Shown here piece by piece: positions 1-7,333 of a stretch of 32,646 nucleotides of DNA. The stretch is from positions 1 through 32,646 of the forward strand of contig CAYPRX010000053.1 in assembly GCA_964413265.1 (NCBI GenBank). The letters are read 5' to 3'. The first letter of the stretch is position 1. Each line of letters begins with the position of its first letter. The translations under genes and the position numbers were made by a program. The notes under the pieces are model-generated. The model was not told the DNA's origin and ran no database searches. It worked only from the letters and a program-made list of their open reading frames with translations. Origin of the DNA: CAVYGN01 sp964413265. GTDB lineage: Bacteria > Spirochaetota > Brevinematia > Brevinematales > JAOACQ01.

Positions 1-228
1 ATTGGAAATTGAATATGGGTCATCTTTATCATAAATCGCGCTGCGGACCTTTAAGTGCGCTGTATCGAACTTTATAAAATTTTCGATGGCCTGCTTTTTA
101 TAACCCTGCACGAACCCGACCATCCAGAGATAAAATACTATCCCAACTGAAAACACTGCAAATGTGAGGATCGTTCTTCTTTTGCTTCGCAGAAGGTCCT
201 TAAAGGCATAAGATAACATGTATTTCAT
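1..228 (-). CDS. FtsX/MacB-type ABC permease, N-terminal part
   Basis: This is the first 76 codons of a membrane permease that runs off the left edge. It starts at an ATG with GGAG just upstream, 20 bp after the stop of the preceding permease. The N-terminus has the same layout as the two neighbouring permeases: a short amphipathic segment, a basic DLLRSKRRT stretch, then one hydrophobic segment (about residues 20-40), followed by the start of the large periplasmic domain. It is the third permease in one operon with a LolD-like ATPase, a LolA-like protein and a beta-barrel. LolC/LolE-type complexes normally need only one or two different permeases, so the third may form an alternative complex. 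The family assignment is clear, the substrate is not. Confidence 0.85.
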   Translation of the reverse strand, partial: MKYMLSYAFKDLLRSKRRTILTFAVFSVGIVFYLWMVGFVQGYKKQAIENFIKFDTAHLKVRSAIYDKDDPYSISN

Positions 229-248
229 AGTTCCATCTCCATGTCAGG

Positions 249-1457
249 TTAAAGCTTCCTCAGAGCTTCGGCTGGCATAAGACGACCGGCACTCTTAGCG
301 GGGATCATCGCCGCTATGCTTGACATGAAAACTGCCATAGCAACAGTTAATATAAGGACATACGGCCCGATATAAGGATGGAGAACAAAGCTGAAGGGAA
401 TATCTACTGTTTTGAACTGTTCAAAACTCAGACCCCTGACGCCCAATTGAAGCACAATAAGGTATCCAAGTATTCCTCCCGGTAAAGCTCCTATTATCCC
501 TATAATAGTTCCCTCAAGGGTAAAATTGTAAAATATCTCCCTGTCGGTCATGCCCATCGCTTTAAGAGTACCGATTTCCCTCATCCTCTCGAAAACCGCC
601 TGCATCATCGTGCTTATTATTACAAAGGAGGCCAGCATTATGATCAGAAGTTCAAAGAAATACATTACATACCTGTAAGTTGACATCAGATTGTACAGAC
701 CCCCAACCTGTGAAGCGATATCCCTGACCACCTCGGACTGCGGCAGCATTTGTGCAATTTTTTCCTTTATTGCACCTATATCAGCCCCCTTCTTTGCAAA
801 TACAAGCAGCTCCGTATCCAGCCCTTTCATCTTTAAGAGTTTTTTTGCACTTGCCAGATCCAGAAAAAAGAACTTGCGGTCGAAATATCCTACCCCGAAA
901 CTTAAAATCCCTTTTACTCTTGCCTTGATGCCGTTCAGGCCGCCAGAGGTTGTTTTAGTGGCTAAAAGTATCTCATCCCCTGCCTTTAGATGAAGCCTGT
1001 CGGCAAGGTCATATCCTATGTAAAGCCCTTCCTTTTCAAGAGAGCCCGAAACAATTTTCCTTGAGAGCTCGAGCCTTGTACTGTCGAGTTCAGAGCCTAA
1101 TCCGAAAGCAGGCACGGTATCCTCATCATTGCCGAGGAGGATGCCGAATCTTACTCTCTTTTCAACACTGTCTACTCCCGGGATATTTTTTATATTTGCT
1201 ATCAGACTGTCAGTCCCTGTCATTGTCTCATCCACAGGGAGAAATTTTTCATACCTGACATAATCCCTCGTTGTGATTTTAAGATCGCCTGTCTGGAAAT
1301 TCACATAATTGCTTTCATAATTATCTATGAGCCCGTTTATAAAACCCATCATTATAGAGATTATTATTGCTCCTGTAAAAATTGAAGCGGCAGTAAGAAG
1401 GCTTCTCCGTTTATTTCTGAAAACATTCTTGAAAGAAAATATAAAACCAGAAAACAT
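249..1457 (-). CDS. FtsX/MacB-type ABC transporter permease
   Basis: A 402-residue inner-membrane permease of the MacB/LolC/FtsX type. One transmembrane segment lies near residues 20-42, then a periplasmic domain of roughly 220 residues, then three more segments near 263-288, 315-338 and 366-388. The cytoplasmic REIGTLKAMGM motif after the second segment is the coupling-helix signature of this family, where the ATPase docks. It starts at ATG with AGGAGG six bases upstream, and that Shine-Dalgarno overlaps the end of the preceding permease gene. In this family ATP hydrolysis drives mechanical movement of the periplasmic domain rather than classical import, for example to extract lipoproteins or push a periplasmic substrate outward. 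The cargo here is unknown; the LolA-like gene in the operon points to lipoprotein or lipid. Confidence 0.92.
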   Translation of the reverse strand: MFSGFIFSFKNVFRNKRRSLLTAASIFTGAIIISIMMGFINGLIDNYESNYVNFQTGDLKITTRDYVRYEKFLPVDETMTGTDSLIANIKNIPGVDSVEKRVRFGILLGNDEDTVPAFGLGSELDSTRLELSRKIVSGSLEKEGLYIGYDLADRLHLKAGDEILLATKTTSGGLNGIKARVKGILSFGVGYFDRKFFFLDLASAKKLLKMKGLDTELLVFAKKGADIGAIKEKIAQMLPQSEVVRDIASQVGGLYNLMSTYRYVMYFFELLIIMLASFVIISTMMQAVFERMREIGTLKAMGMTDREIFYNFTLEGTIIGIIGALPGGILGYLIVLQLGVRGLSFEQFKTVDIPFSFVLHPYIGPYVLILTVAMAVFMSSIAAMIPAKSAGRLMPAEALRKL

Positions 1458-1466
1458 ATAGTCCTC

Positions 1467-2690
1467 CTACTGTATGGTCCTCAAACATTCAGCCGGCTGG
1501 AGCTTCGAGGTTTTGCTTGCCGGATAATAGCTTGCCGCAATGCTCACGACAAGGCTGAAAATTACAGCCCTCGTCATTGAGCTGATATCCCATCCGGACT
1601 TAACTATTCCCATAATCTTGTACCCTATATCAATATCTGAGGACCCAATAATTGAGGTAATATCCATCCCGTAAACGGTAAAATAAAGATTGAGCAGGAT
1701 TCCAGCAGCAAGTCCGGTGAGATTTCCTATTATACCGATCATCAGTCCTTCAAAGACAAATAATGTTTTTATATCACCATCAGTCATTCCCAGAGCCTTC
1801 ATCGTCCCTATCTCTCTTTTCTTTTCGAATACCGACATCAGCATTGTATTGATGATGCCGATAACGGCTATTACAGCTATGAAAAACAGTAGAAATCCGA
1901 TTGTTCTTGCCTTTGCCTGTCCGATCGCAATGAAATCCTGTCCAAGCTTCTCCCAGTCATAAATCTTCATGCCCGGGAAATTCTTTATCAGGTCAGGCTC
2001 GTACTTTTTGTATTTCCGGTAATCCGAAGTCTTCAATACCAGTTCTGTAACACTGTCAGTATTGATGAATCGCTGGGCGTCGGATATATTCATATATATG
2101 GTGGAGTTATTAACCTGGGGATCCGGGGCGTTGATGATGCCGGTAACATTAAGCTCGACGGAATCATAGGTTCCCTGGGCATTTCGGAAAGTGACGTAAA
2201 CCTGGTCACCTATATTCACATCCATTTCCTTTGCAAGATTCTGCCCAAGTACAGCGCCGTCCTTTTCAAGCCAGCCTTTAACTATGAAATTCGTTGTGAT
2301 GAAAACGGAATCCTCTCTTGCTGGATCTATCGCAATGACGATTATGGGCGAAGTTGATTTGCCGTTATCGAGGTCGGCTGTAAAACTCAGGCGTTCGGTA
2401 AAGCTTTTCACATATGGTCTTGTTTCAAGTATATTCTCAGCCTCCCTGTAATTTGTTATAAAATTGCTTATATCCAGGGGTGAATCCTCGTCAAAAGTCC
2501 CGCTCCTGATCTTGAAATCTCCTGTCTCAAACTGGATCTGGTTCTCAAAAGATTTATCATCAAACCCCTTTAAAAGCCCGGCCATAAATATAAAGATCAT
2601 GATACCGAAAGCCAGGACAAGGGAAGTAAGTATCGTTCTTCTTTTGTATCTCAATACGTTTTTAAAAGCCATAGAAAAGAGATAATACAT
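1467..2690 (-). CDS. FtsX/MacB-type ABC transporter permease
   Basis: A 407-residue permease, the first of three consecutive ones. Segments: one near residues 17-39, a periplasmic MacB-like domain, and three C-terminal segments near 264-287, 313-337 and 375-391. The coupling motif KKREIGTMKALGM is near 290-302. The N-terminal basic motif (NVLRYKRRT) and the C-terminal PAECLR resemble the PAEALR of the next gene, so the two are paralogues. An ATG start follows AGGAGG at six bases. It lies 13 bp after the ATPase gene, so one transcript is likely. It probably pairs with that ATPase, as a homodimer or as a heterodimer with a sister permease. Substrate unknown. Confidence 0.92.
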   Translation of the reverse strand: MYYLFSMAFKNVLRYKRRTILTSLVLAFGIMIFIFMAGLLKGFDDKSFENQIQFETGDFKIRSGTFDEDSPLDISNFITNYREAENILETRPYVKSFTERLSFTADLDNGKSTSPIIVIAIDPAREDSVFITTNFIVKGWLEKDGAVLGQNLAKEMDVNIGDQVYVTFRNAQGTYDSVELNVTGIINAPDPQVNNSTIYMNISDAQRFINTDSVTELVLKTSDYRKYKKYEPDLIKNFPGMKIYDWEKLGQDFIAIGQAKARTIGFLLFFIAVIAVIGIINTMLMSVFEKKREIGTMKALGMTDGDIKTLFVFEGLMIGIIGNLTGLAAGILLNLYFTVYGMDITSIIGSSDIDIGYKIMGIVKSGWDISSMTRAVIFSLVVSIAASYYPASKTSKLQPAECLRTIQ

Positions 2691-2703
2691 TTCAAACCTC
2701 CTC

Positions 2704-3396
2704 TTATTCCCCCTTTACGCGAATATCACTCTCTACCCGGCCATCACGTATATTGATAATCCTCCTTGCATGTCTCATGATCAGCTGGTCGTGGGTTGAA
2801 AATACAAATGTCGCACCCTCTTTATCGTTAAGCTGGTGCATAAGCCCGACAATGGATTCTCCATTTGCCGAATCAAGATTGGCGGTTGGTTCATCAGCGA
2901 GAATCATCTTGGGTTTCTTTACGAGCGCCCTCGCTATGGAGACCCTCTGCTGCTGTCCTCCAGAGAGTTCCAGCGGTTTCCTTTTTTCCAGGCCCGAAAG
3001 ACCCACTTTATCCATAACTTCCAGCACCCTGTTTTTTATTTCCGTATCACTGAATTTTTTCAGAAGCTTCAAGGGAAGCTCTATATTTTCATATGATGTT
3101 AAAACAGGGATGAGGTTGTAGGTCTGGAAAATGAACCCGAAATATTCACGCCTTAACATGGCGAGGTCAATTGATTTTTTGCCTGTTAAATTGACACCGT
3201 CAAGCAGCACCTCACCGGAATCCGCACTGTCGATACAGCCTATAATATTGAGAAGGGTTGTTTTTCCGGAACCCGACGGACCACAGATAGCTGAAAACTC
3301 CCCCCTCTCTATTGACAGGCTGATGTCATGAAGAGCCTGAAACCCGACATTACCAGTGCTGTAGGTCTTATTTAAATTCTTTACCTCGAGAAGCAT
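2704..3396 (-). CDS. ABC transporter ATPase, LolD/MacB family
   Basis: A 230-residue ATP-binding subunit. All motifs are intact: Walker A GPSGSGKT (39-46), Q-loop Gln91, signature LSGGQ (144-148), Walker B MILADEP (164-170) and switch His202. The size and the LNIIGCID and ADEPTANLD stretches are typical of the LolD/MacB/FtsE branch that partners with FtsX-type permeases. It should power extraction or export of an envelope component from the inner membrane. The ATG start has GGAGG six bases upstream. It is followed by three permease genes and preceded by a beta-barrel gene. No MacA-like adaptor is seen in the operon; the LolA-like protein may take that place. Confidence 0.95.
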   Translation of the reverse strand: MLLEVKNLNKTYSTGNVGFQALHDISLSIERGEFSAICGPSGSGKTTLLNIIGCIDSADSGEVLLDGVNLTGKKSIDLAMLRREYFGFIFQTYNLIPVLTSYENIELPLKLLKKFSDTEIKNRVLEVMDKVGLSGLEKRKPLELSGGQQQRVSIARALVKKPKMILADEPTANLDSANGESIVGLMHQLNDKEGATFVFSTHDQLIMRHARRIINIRDGRVESDIRVKGE

Positions 3397-3416
3397 GCTT
3401 TACCTCCTTATATTTA

Positions 3417-4514
3417 TTATAGTTTCGCCTCAAAGCGTACCGTCAGCGAGTACTGGCCGAATGTATCCTGTGAAAATTCATCCTGTCCCGTGCCTGTTAT
3501 GTAGCTGAACAGGAGGGTCAGCGTAAGTCCGTCTGAAAGAGTATATGTCAGGGATGGCGCAATAACCCCGGAGAAATCGACCAGATTCAGGAAAATATAC
3601 AATTCAAAACTGAGGAACTCGTCATAAGTGTATTTAAAGTCTCCGAAAAGATAATCCCTGGCGCTGAAATAAACATCATTGAAACCCCAGGGCTGATAAT
3701 TATTTGTAGATATTGCCCCTTCCTCATCGTAATAATAAGTGACAGCAGCCTGGAGTTTGCCGTCGAAGAAGTCATAATCAATACCGGCAGCAGCCTCGCT
3801 GAAATTATTTGTCAGATGATCATCGAAATGATAGGCATATGAAAAGTTGACACCAACCTCAAGATCTCCCTTCAAATAAAATCCGGCCTTGTTTGTATCA
3901 ATGCCGATCCTGTCATATACCAGGCCTCCGTCAAAGCTATCAACATGGCCATGAAAACTGCAGCCTGCAGAACTGTTAGTAAGTCCACCCTGCGGCCCGG
4001 CATATACTTTGATCCCGGAAAGATCACTGAGGGCATAGTCATATTGGAGGGCTAGAATACCATCCTTATCATATGTGAGATCGCTTAGATCGACTGTTTT
4101 GTTTAATTCAAATGGATTGAAAATGCCATAGTTGCCGAAATTTACGTATATCTTTCCGGCTGTCCAGACCCCTATAGGCGACTCGTATCTTACAAAAGCT
4201 CTTAAGAGGTCGAAATCGTAATTCAGGGGGGCAGAGGAAGAAATTCCAAGATTAGTAGCCTGAGAGTTCGGCAGAGCCGAAGGGGGGATATTTCCATAAA
4301 GAACATAAAGTCTCATGTCCGCATAAAAACGCCATTCATCCGTGATCCTTGTTAATACAAGCTTGTTTTCCAGGATATCTTCAAAATTTACATCATTCGT
4401 GGTCTTTATGAAATACGAATCGTTGCGTATACCGCCGGACAGGTCTATAGCTGCGAAAGAAAGCTTTGTGATCATTAGAGCCGAAGAAACTGCAATTAAG
4501 ATTTTCTTCATCAT
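3417..4514 (-). CDS. outer-membrane beta-barrel protein (porin-like)
   Basis: A 365-residue exported protein. An N-terminal signal peptide (MMKK, hydrophobic core, cut after ...LSFA near residue 22) is followed by many alternating aromatic/polar strands separated by short Asp/Asn/Gly turns, the pattern of an outer-membrane barrel. No plug domain and no lipobox is visible. The last residues (QYSLTVRFEAKL) form a plausible final strand, although the usual terminal Phe/Trp is a Leu. It starts at the first of two adjacent ATGs with an AGGGG Shine-Dalgarno. It sits between the LolA-like gene and the ATPase, which suggests it is the outer-membrane end of the same export or lipid-handling system. 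A general porin is the alternative. Confidence 0.75.
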   Translation of the reverse strand: MMKKILIAVSSALMITKLSFAAIDLSGGIRNDSYFIKTTNDVNFEDILENKLVLTRITDEWRFYADMRLYVLYGNIPPSALPNSQATNLGISSSAPLNYDFDLLRAFVRYESPIGVWTAGKIYVNFGNYGIFNPFELNKTVDLSDLTYDKDGILALQYDYALSDLSGIKVYAGPQGGLTNSSAGCSFHGHVDSFDGGLVYDRIGIDTNKAGFYLKGDLEVGVNFSYAYHFDDHLTNNFSEAAAGIDYDFFDGKLQAAVTYYYDEEGAISTNNYQPWGFNDVYFSARDYLFGDFKYTYDEFLSFELYIFLNLVDFSGVIAPSLTYTLSDGLTLTLLFSYITGTGQDEFSQDTFGQYSLTVRFEAKL

Positions 4515-4556
4515 AATAATCCCCTTCCTGCTGTCTTTCGAGCATTTTCAGGAAGT

Positions 4557-5291
4557 CTATTTTTTCAGATTCTGCCTTGAAAATACTCCCTGTTCTATGG
4601 GAATATCGAACTCCAGGTTCTGAAGTTCAACCGTAGTAAGAGAATCCTCTCTTTTCATGTCCCTCACTGTGATAATCGTGGGATAATATCTTCCATTAAA
4701 TGATTGTATCCCCTTCTGTGAAAATATCTTCAGGAGCCTTCCGCTTTTTGCGTAAAGGTCCCTCTCCAGCTCGATCATTCTGTCCTCATCGACAAGGATC
4801 CTTTCCCTGTAATATGTTACATCCTCTACCTTGGCGGTAAGAATTACATCATAACATTTAGCGCCATCAAGATTCGTTTCGCCGCTTATGACCGCTGAGT
4901 ACCTGCTGGCAAGGTCCTCGTTTCTCATCATGTCCTCGTATGAAATATCGCTTCCCATCATCCCCTGTCTGAGCATATGTCCCGAAATCTTTAAAATGTC
5001 ATCTGCGTCAGGGAGGTATATCCAGAGCTCATTATCTATCTTGAGGTATTTTGTGCCCTTATCTTCGGGATTTGTAAATTCAGCAAATGATTCGTTGCCC
5101 TCACCCCTTTTCTTTGCAAGTAAGGTAAATGTTTTGGTCAATTTCTTCCCTTCCCTGCTGATGACCATAACGGCTGAACCCTTTTCAGAATCAAAAACCA
5201 TGTTCCTATCAACCGACTTTACAATCTCTTCAGCAGTAATTGAAAATGAAAAAGCCGGAATAAGGATCAATGCTGACAGTAGTTTTAACAT
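4557..5291 (-). CDS. LolA-like outer-membrane lipoprotein-sorting protein
   Basis: A 244-residue periplasmic protein: signal peptide at about 1-20, then a LolA/LolB-like half-barrel. It resembles the family annotated as outer membrane lipoprotein-sorting protein (PF17131-like), with landmarks such as NELWIYLPDADDILKISG in the middle and a DRMIELERDLYAKSG hairpin. Members carry hydrophobic cargo (lipoproteins or lipids) across the periplasm and are often encoded with RND or FtsX-type transporters. It is the first gene of the operon, with AGGGAGG before ATG. A barrel, an ATPase and three permeases follow, so it is plausibly the soluble carrier between inner-membrane pump and outer membrane. Direct evidence for the cargo is lacking. 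Confidence 0.8.
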   Translation of the reverse strand: MLKLLSALILIPAFSFSITAEEIVKSVDRNMVFDSEKGSAVMVISREGKKLTKTFTLLAKKRGEGNESFAEFTNPEDKGTKYLKIDNELWIYLPDADDILKISGHMLRQGMMGSDISYEDMMRNEDLASRYSAVISGETNLDGAKCYDVILTAKVEDVTYYRERILVDEDRMIELERDLYAKSGRLLKIFSQKGIQSFNGRYYPTIITVRDMKREDSLTTVELQNLEFDIPIEQGVFSRQNLKK

Positions 5292-5314
5292 AGAGGCCCT
5301 CCCTGATAATATCT

Positions 5315-5333
5315 GTTAATGATAATCATTTTC
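5315..5333. promoter_or_regulatory. Fur box
   Basis: GTTAATGATAATCATTTTC matches the classical 19-base Fur consensus (GATAATGATAATCATTATC) at 17 of 19 positions and contains a perfect 6-1-6 inverted repeat (AATGAT-A-ATCATT). It begins four bases downstream of the -10 box of the proximal promoter, so it covers the expected transcription start. A bound Fur-type repressor would block that promoter when iron is replete. The regulator itself is not in the window. Confidence 0.8.
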
Positions 5334-5337
5334 ATTT

Positions 5338-5366
5338 ATATTAAATTAAAAATACCTTATTGTCAA
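5338..5366 (-). promoter_or_regulatory. proximal sigma70 promoter of the export operon (P1)
   Basis: Read on the minus strand: TTGACA (5366-5361), a 17-base spacer, then TAATAT (5343-5338). The predicted start near 5331 lies inside the Fur box, and the LolA-like gene starts about 40 bases downstream. Confidence 0.75.
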
Positions 5367-5429
5367 ACTTCTTCCTTCTTTAAGATATTTATATTTTTTA
5401 TAAAATACTTATGAAACCGCTTTCTTGAA

Positions 5430-5445
5430 ATGACCACCCGGTCAT
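5430..5445. promoter_or_regulatory. TetR-type operator copy 1
   Basis: ATGACCACCCGGTCAT is an inverted repeat with 6-base arms (ATGACC/GGTCAT) around ACCC. An identical copy lies 33 bp away (5463-5478), and identity extends into the flanks (24 bases, 5428-5451). GACC...GGTC palindromes are common operators of TetR-family repressors; a tetR gene lies about 1.2 kb to the right. Inferred, not proven. Confidence 0.6.
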
Positions 5446-5462
5446 ATTAATGTTAAATAAAA

Positions 5463-5478
5463 ATGACCACCCGGTCAT
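5463..5478. promoter_or_regulatory. TetR-type operator copy 2
   Basis: Identical 16-base palindrome to 5430-5445. It lies 6 bases past the -10 box of the distal promoter, at its expected start point. The 33-bp centre-to-centre spacing is close to three helical turns, so two repressor dimers could bind the same face of the DNA. Confidence 0.6.
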
Positions 5479-5484
5479 ATTAAT

Positions 5485-5513
5485 ATTTTAACTAAATAAA
5501 TTAAGCTTGTCAA
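5485..5513 (-). promoter_or_regulatory. distal sigma70 promoter of the export operon (P2)
   Basis: On the minus strand: TTGACA (5513-5508), 17-base spacer, TAAAAT (5490-5485). The start would fall near 5478, inside operator copy 2, giving a leader of about 190 nt before the LolA-like gene that runs through both operators, P1 and the Fur box. Confidence 0.65.
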
Positions 5514-5869
5514 GGGCTTTTTAAAAAATATTTTCAGTCAAATACCGTCACATATCAAGAGGTTGCCATATCGAAGATTGTTTTTGAGGGAATATTGAGA
5601 CGAGTAGAAGATTACCGGCTTATGGCTTTGAAATTCTAACTTGCTTTCAGGATGGGAAGGGAGGATACAATCAGGGTGTGAACTATCCCCAAAACTGATT
5701 AAACTGCTGATTTTGAGTTGTTTACCTTTTGATCAGAGAAAAATATTGATGATATTTTTGATAGAAGGAAAAGCTGGTGATAAAATCAAAGGAGCTGGGA
5801 TTGAAGTCATTAAATCTTACAAAAATATGTGGCCATCCGGGAAATCCCGGTTAAAAGGGAAATTGGTTT
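5514..5869. other. intergenic region without a supported gene
   Basis: About 355 bp between the operon promoters and the cysteine hydrolase. A plus-strand open frame from a TTG at 5641 has no Shine-Dalgarno, low-complexity composition and runs into the hydrolase in another frame, so I do not call it. A small palindrome, CCGGG-AAAT-CCCGG, is at 5837-5850, about 20 bases before the hydrolase start; its role is unclear. No convincing promoter was found for the hydrolase. Confidence 0.5.
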
Positions 5870-6526
5870 ATGTTGTATTTCATATTTTTTATTTCAGGTA
5901 TAATTATTTTAATTTTTGTATATATTTTTATTATATATTTCCAGATGAATACAGTTACTGATGGTAAACCGATTCCTCACTATACTGAGGATAATGCCGC
6001 TCTGCTTGTTCTCGATATACAGGAAGGGACAACAGGCAGTCTCGCTCCTAAAATATTGAAGTCTTTAATACGACAATCCGGTTCTTTTATAACAAATGTT
6101 AACCAGGCAATAACAGGAGCACAATCAAAAAATATTACCATTATTTATTTTTGTCATGAATCTGATAATCCGATATTAAATTTTTTTTCAGGCGGGATAT
6201 TAGCTAAAGGTACCCCGAGTACTGCTATTGATAATCGTGTTCTTTTATTAAATAAAAATGTGTTCTATAAAAATAAAAGTGACGCGTTTTCCAACAGGGA
6301 TTTCAATAATTTTTTACAGATGAAAAAAATCAACTGTCTTTATATTGTCGGGCAGGATGCTGCTGTTTGTGTTGATCGTACCATTAAAGGGGCGCTTAAG
6401 CGGGGATATGCCGTTTCAGTTATACCTGAAGCCGTCATTTCGATAAAAGCCGGTCTCAAGGAGAAAATGATCCGGGACTATATGAAAGAAAAGGTAAAGC
6501 TTATCCCTTTGCAGGAATTTTATTAA
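5870..6526 (+). CDS. isochorismatase-like cysteine hydrolase with N-terminal membrane anchor
   Basis: A 218-residue protein. Residues 3-24 are strongly hydrophobic and look like a membrane anchor or uncleaved signal. The rest is an isochorismatase/nicotinamidase-fold hydrolase with the full triad: Asp49 in ALLVLDIQ, Lys134 in VFYKNKSDAF and Cys167 in GQDAAVCVDRTIKGAL, followed by the usual GYAVSVIPEA stretch. The substrate cannot be read from sequence (nicotinamide, N-carbamoyl compounds and isochorismate are all possible). I chose the ATG at 5870, with AAAAGGG ten bases upstream; a start at 5945 would drop the anchor. It stands alone between two minus-strand operons and looks more AT-rich than its neighbours, so horizontal acquisition is possible. 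Confidence 0.82.
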   Translation: MLYFIFFISGIIILIFVYIFIIYFQMNTVTDGKPIPHYTEDNAALLVLDIQEGTTGSLAPKILKSLIRQSGSFITNVNQAITGAQSKNITIIYFCHESDNPILNFFSGGILAKGTPSTAIDNRVLLLNKNVFYKNKSDAFSNRDFNNFLQMKKINCLYIVGQDAAVCVDRTIKGALKRGYAVSVIPEAVISIKAGLKEKMIRDYMKEKVKLIPLQEFY

Positions 6527-6670
6527 TCTTTATGATTTAATTCATTAGAATCCCGATTATTTTATCCGTTTTGTTGATAGCTGCCCATAATAATGCTGTT
6601 TTTCCGGTTATGAATAAAAGGATTGGCTGCAATACAGCATCAGAATTAACGATAAATGGAAGTTCTGTTA

Positions 6671-7303
6671 TTATTTATAAATGCACTCGGCAAGGAATTC
6701 AAGTGCTTTATCAGCCTTTTCCAGAAATGGTACCGTGAATAACTCAAAATCCTTTTCCATTGGCTCACCTGAAGGCAGCTCTCTTAAAGTTTCCTGCCTC
6801 AAACCTTCAATGACCCACCTGATAAATTCAACTGTTTCGTCAATTCCGAAACGTAGATTCGAAGTGTCCGCTTCATAAAGCAGATCCAGGAAATCGATCT
6901 GAGTCTGCCAGTGAATCCTGTTGACCAGTTCTACCATACTTTCCCTGTCCGTCTTCTCCATGACAGACCATAAGAGAAGCGCAACAAGAGGTTTTTCCCT
7001 GTAAGAATCCATAACTACTTCAAGTATTCTTTTTAGCCTTTCCAGGATATCAGCGGGAAGACCTTTCAGTTTTTTCTTTAATCCCTCTATGAGAGAACGG
7101 GCAGTCTGTTCAAGTACGGTAAAATAAAGTTCCTTTTTACTACCGAAATACTGGAAAAGACTCCCTTTTGAGATCCCCGTTTTCCTTACAATACGGTTAG
7201 TAGATGCTTTATCGAAACCGTATAAAGCAAATTCATCAAGGCTCACGTTCAGGATCAATTCCTTTTTTTCTGATGGAAGGTTTTTAAATGAGATGTTTTC
7301 CAA
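6671..7303 (-). CDS. TetR-family transcriptional regulator
   Basis: A 210-residue repressor-type regulator. The TetR helix-turn-helix is at residues 14-60: EFALYGFDKASTNRIVRKTG, then ISKGSLFQYFGSKKEL. The C-terminal two thirds is a variable, helical ligand-binding and dimerisation domain, so the inducer cannot be predicted. The start is a TTG (no suitable ATG nearby) preceded by AAGGA seven bases upstream. It lies 30 bp after a TPR-like membrane protein gene on the same strand and is probably the last gene of the rpsA transcript, without its own visible promoter. Best candidate targets are the two identical GACC/GGTC palindromes at 5430-5478 in front of the export operon. Confidence 0.92.
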   Translation of the reverse strand: MENISFKNLPSEKKELILNVSLDEFALYGFDKASTNRIVRKTGISKGSLFQYFGSKKELYFTVLEQTARSLIEGLKKKLKGLPADILERLKRILEVVMDSYREKPLVALLLWSVMEKTDRESMVELVNRIHWQTQIDFLDLLYEADTSNLRFGIDETVEFIRWVIEGLRQETLRELPSGEPMEKDFELFTVPFLEKADKALEFLAECIYK

Positions 7304-7333
7304 TTTCCTTTCCTTAAAGACCGCTGAACAGCA

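Noticed and set aside
5837..5850. Palindrome CCGGGAAATCCCGG as an operator for the hydrolase
   Set aside because: Single copy with 5-base arms, no regulator nearby and no promoter recognised; too weak to call.
5641..5961. Plus-strand open frame of 106 codons from TTG
   Set aside because: No Shine-Dalgarno, no recognisable domain, overlaps the start of the well-supported cysteine hydrolase in another frame.
6544..6720. Plus-strand open stretch after the hydrolase that reads like a signal peptide (hydrophobic IPIILSVLLIAAHNNAVFP)
   Set aside because: It lacks a proper start codon and Shine-Dalgarno and runs into the end of the TetR gene; possibly a decayed gene fragment, but not supportable.
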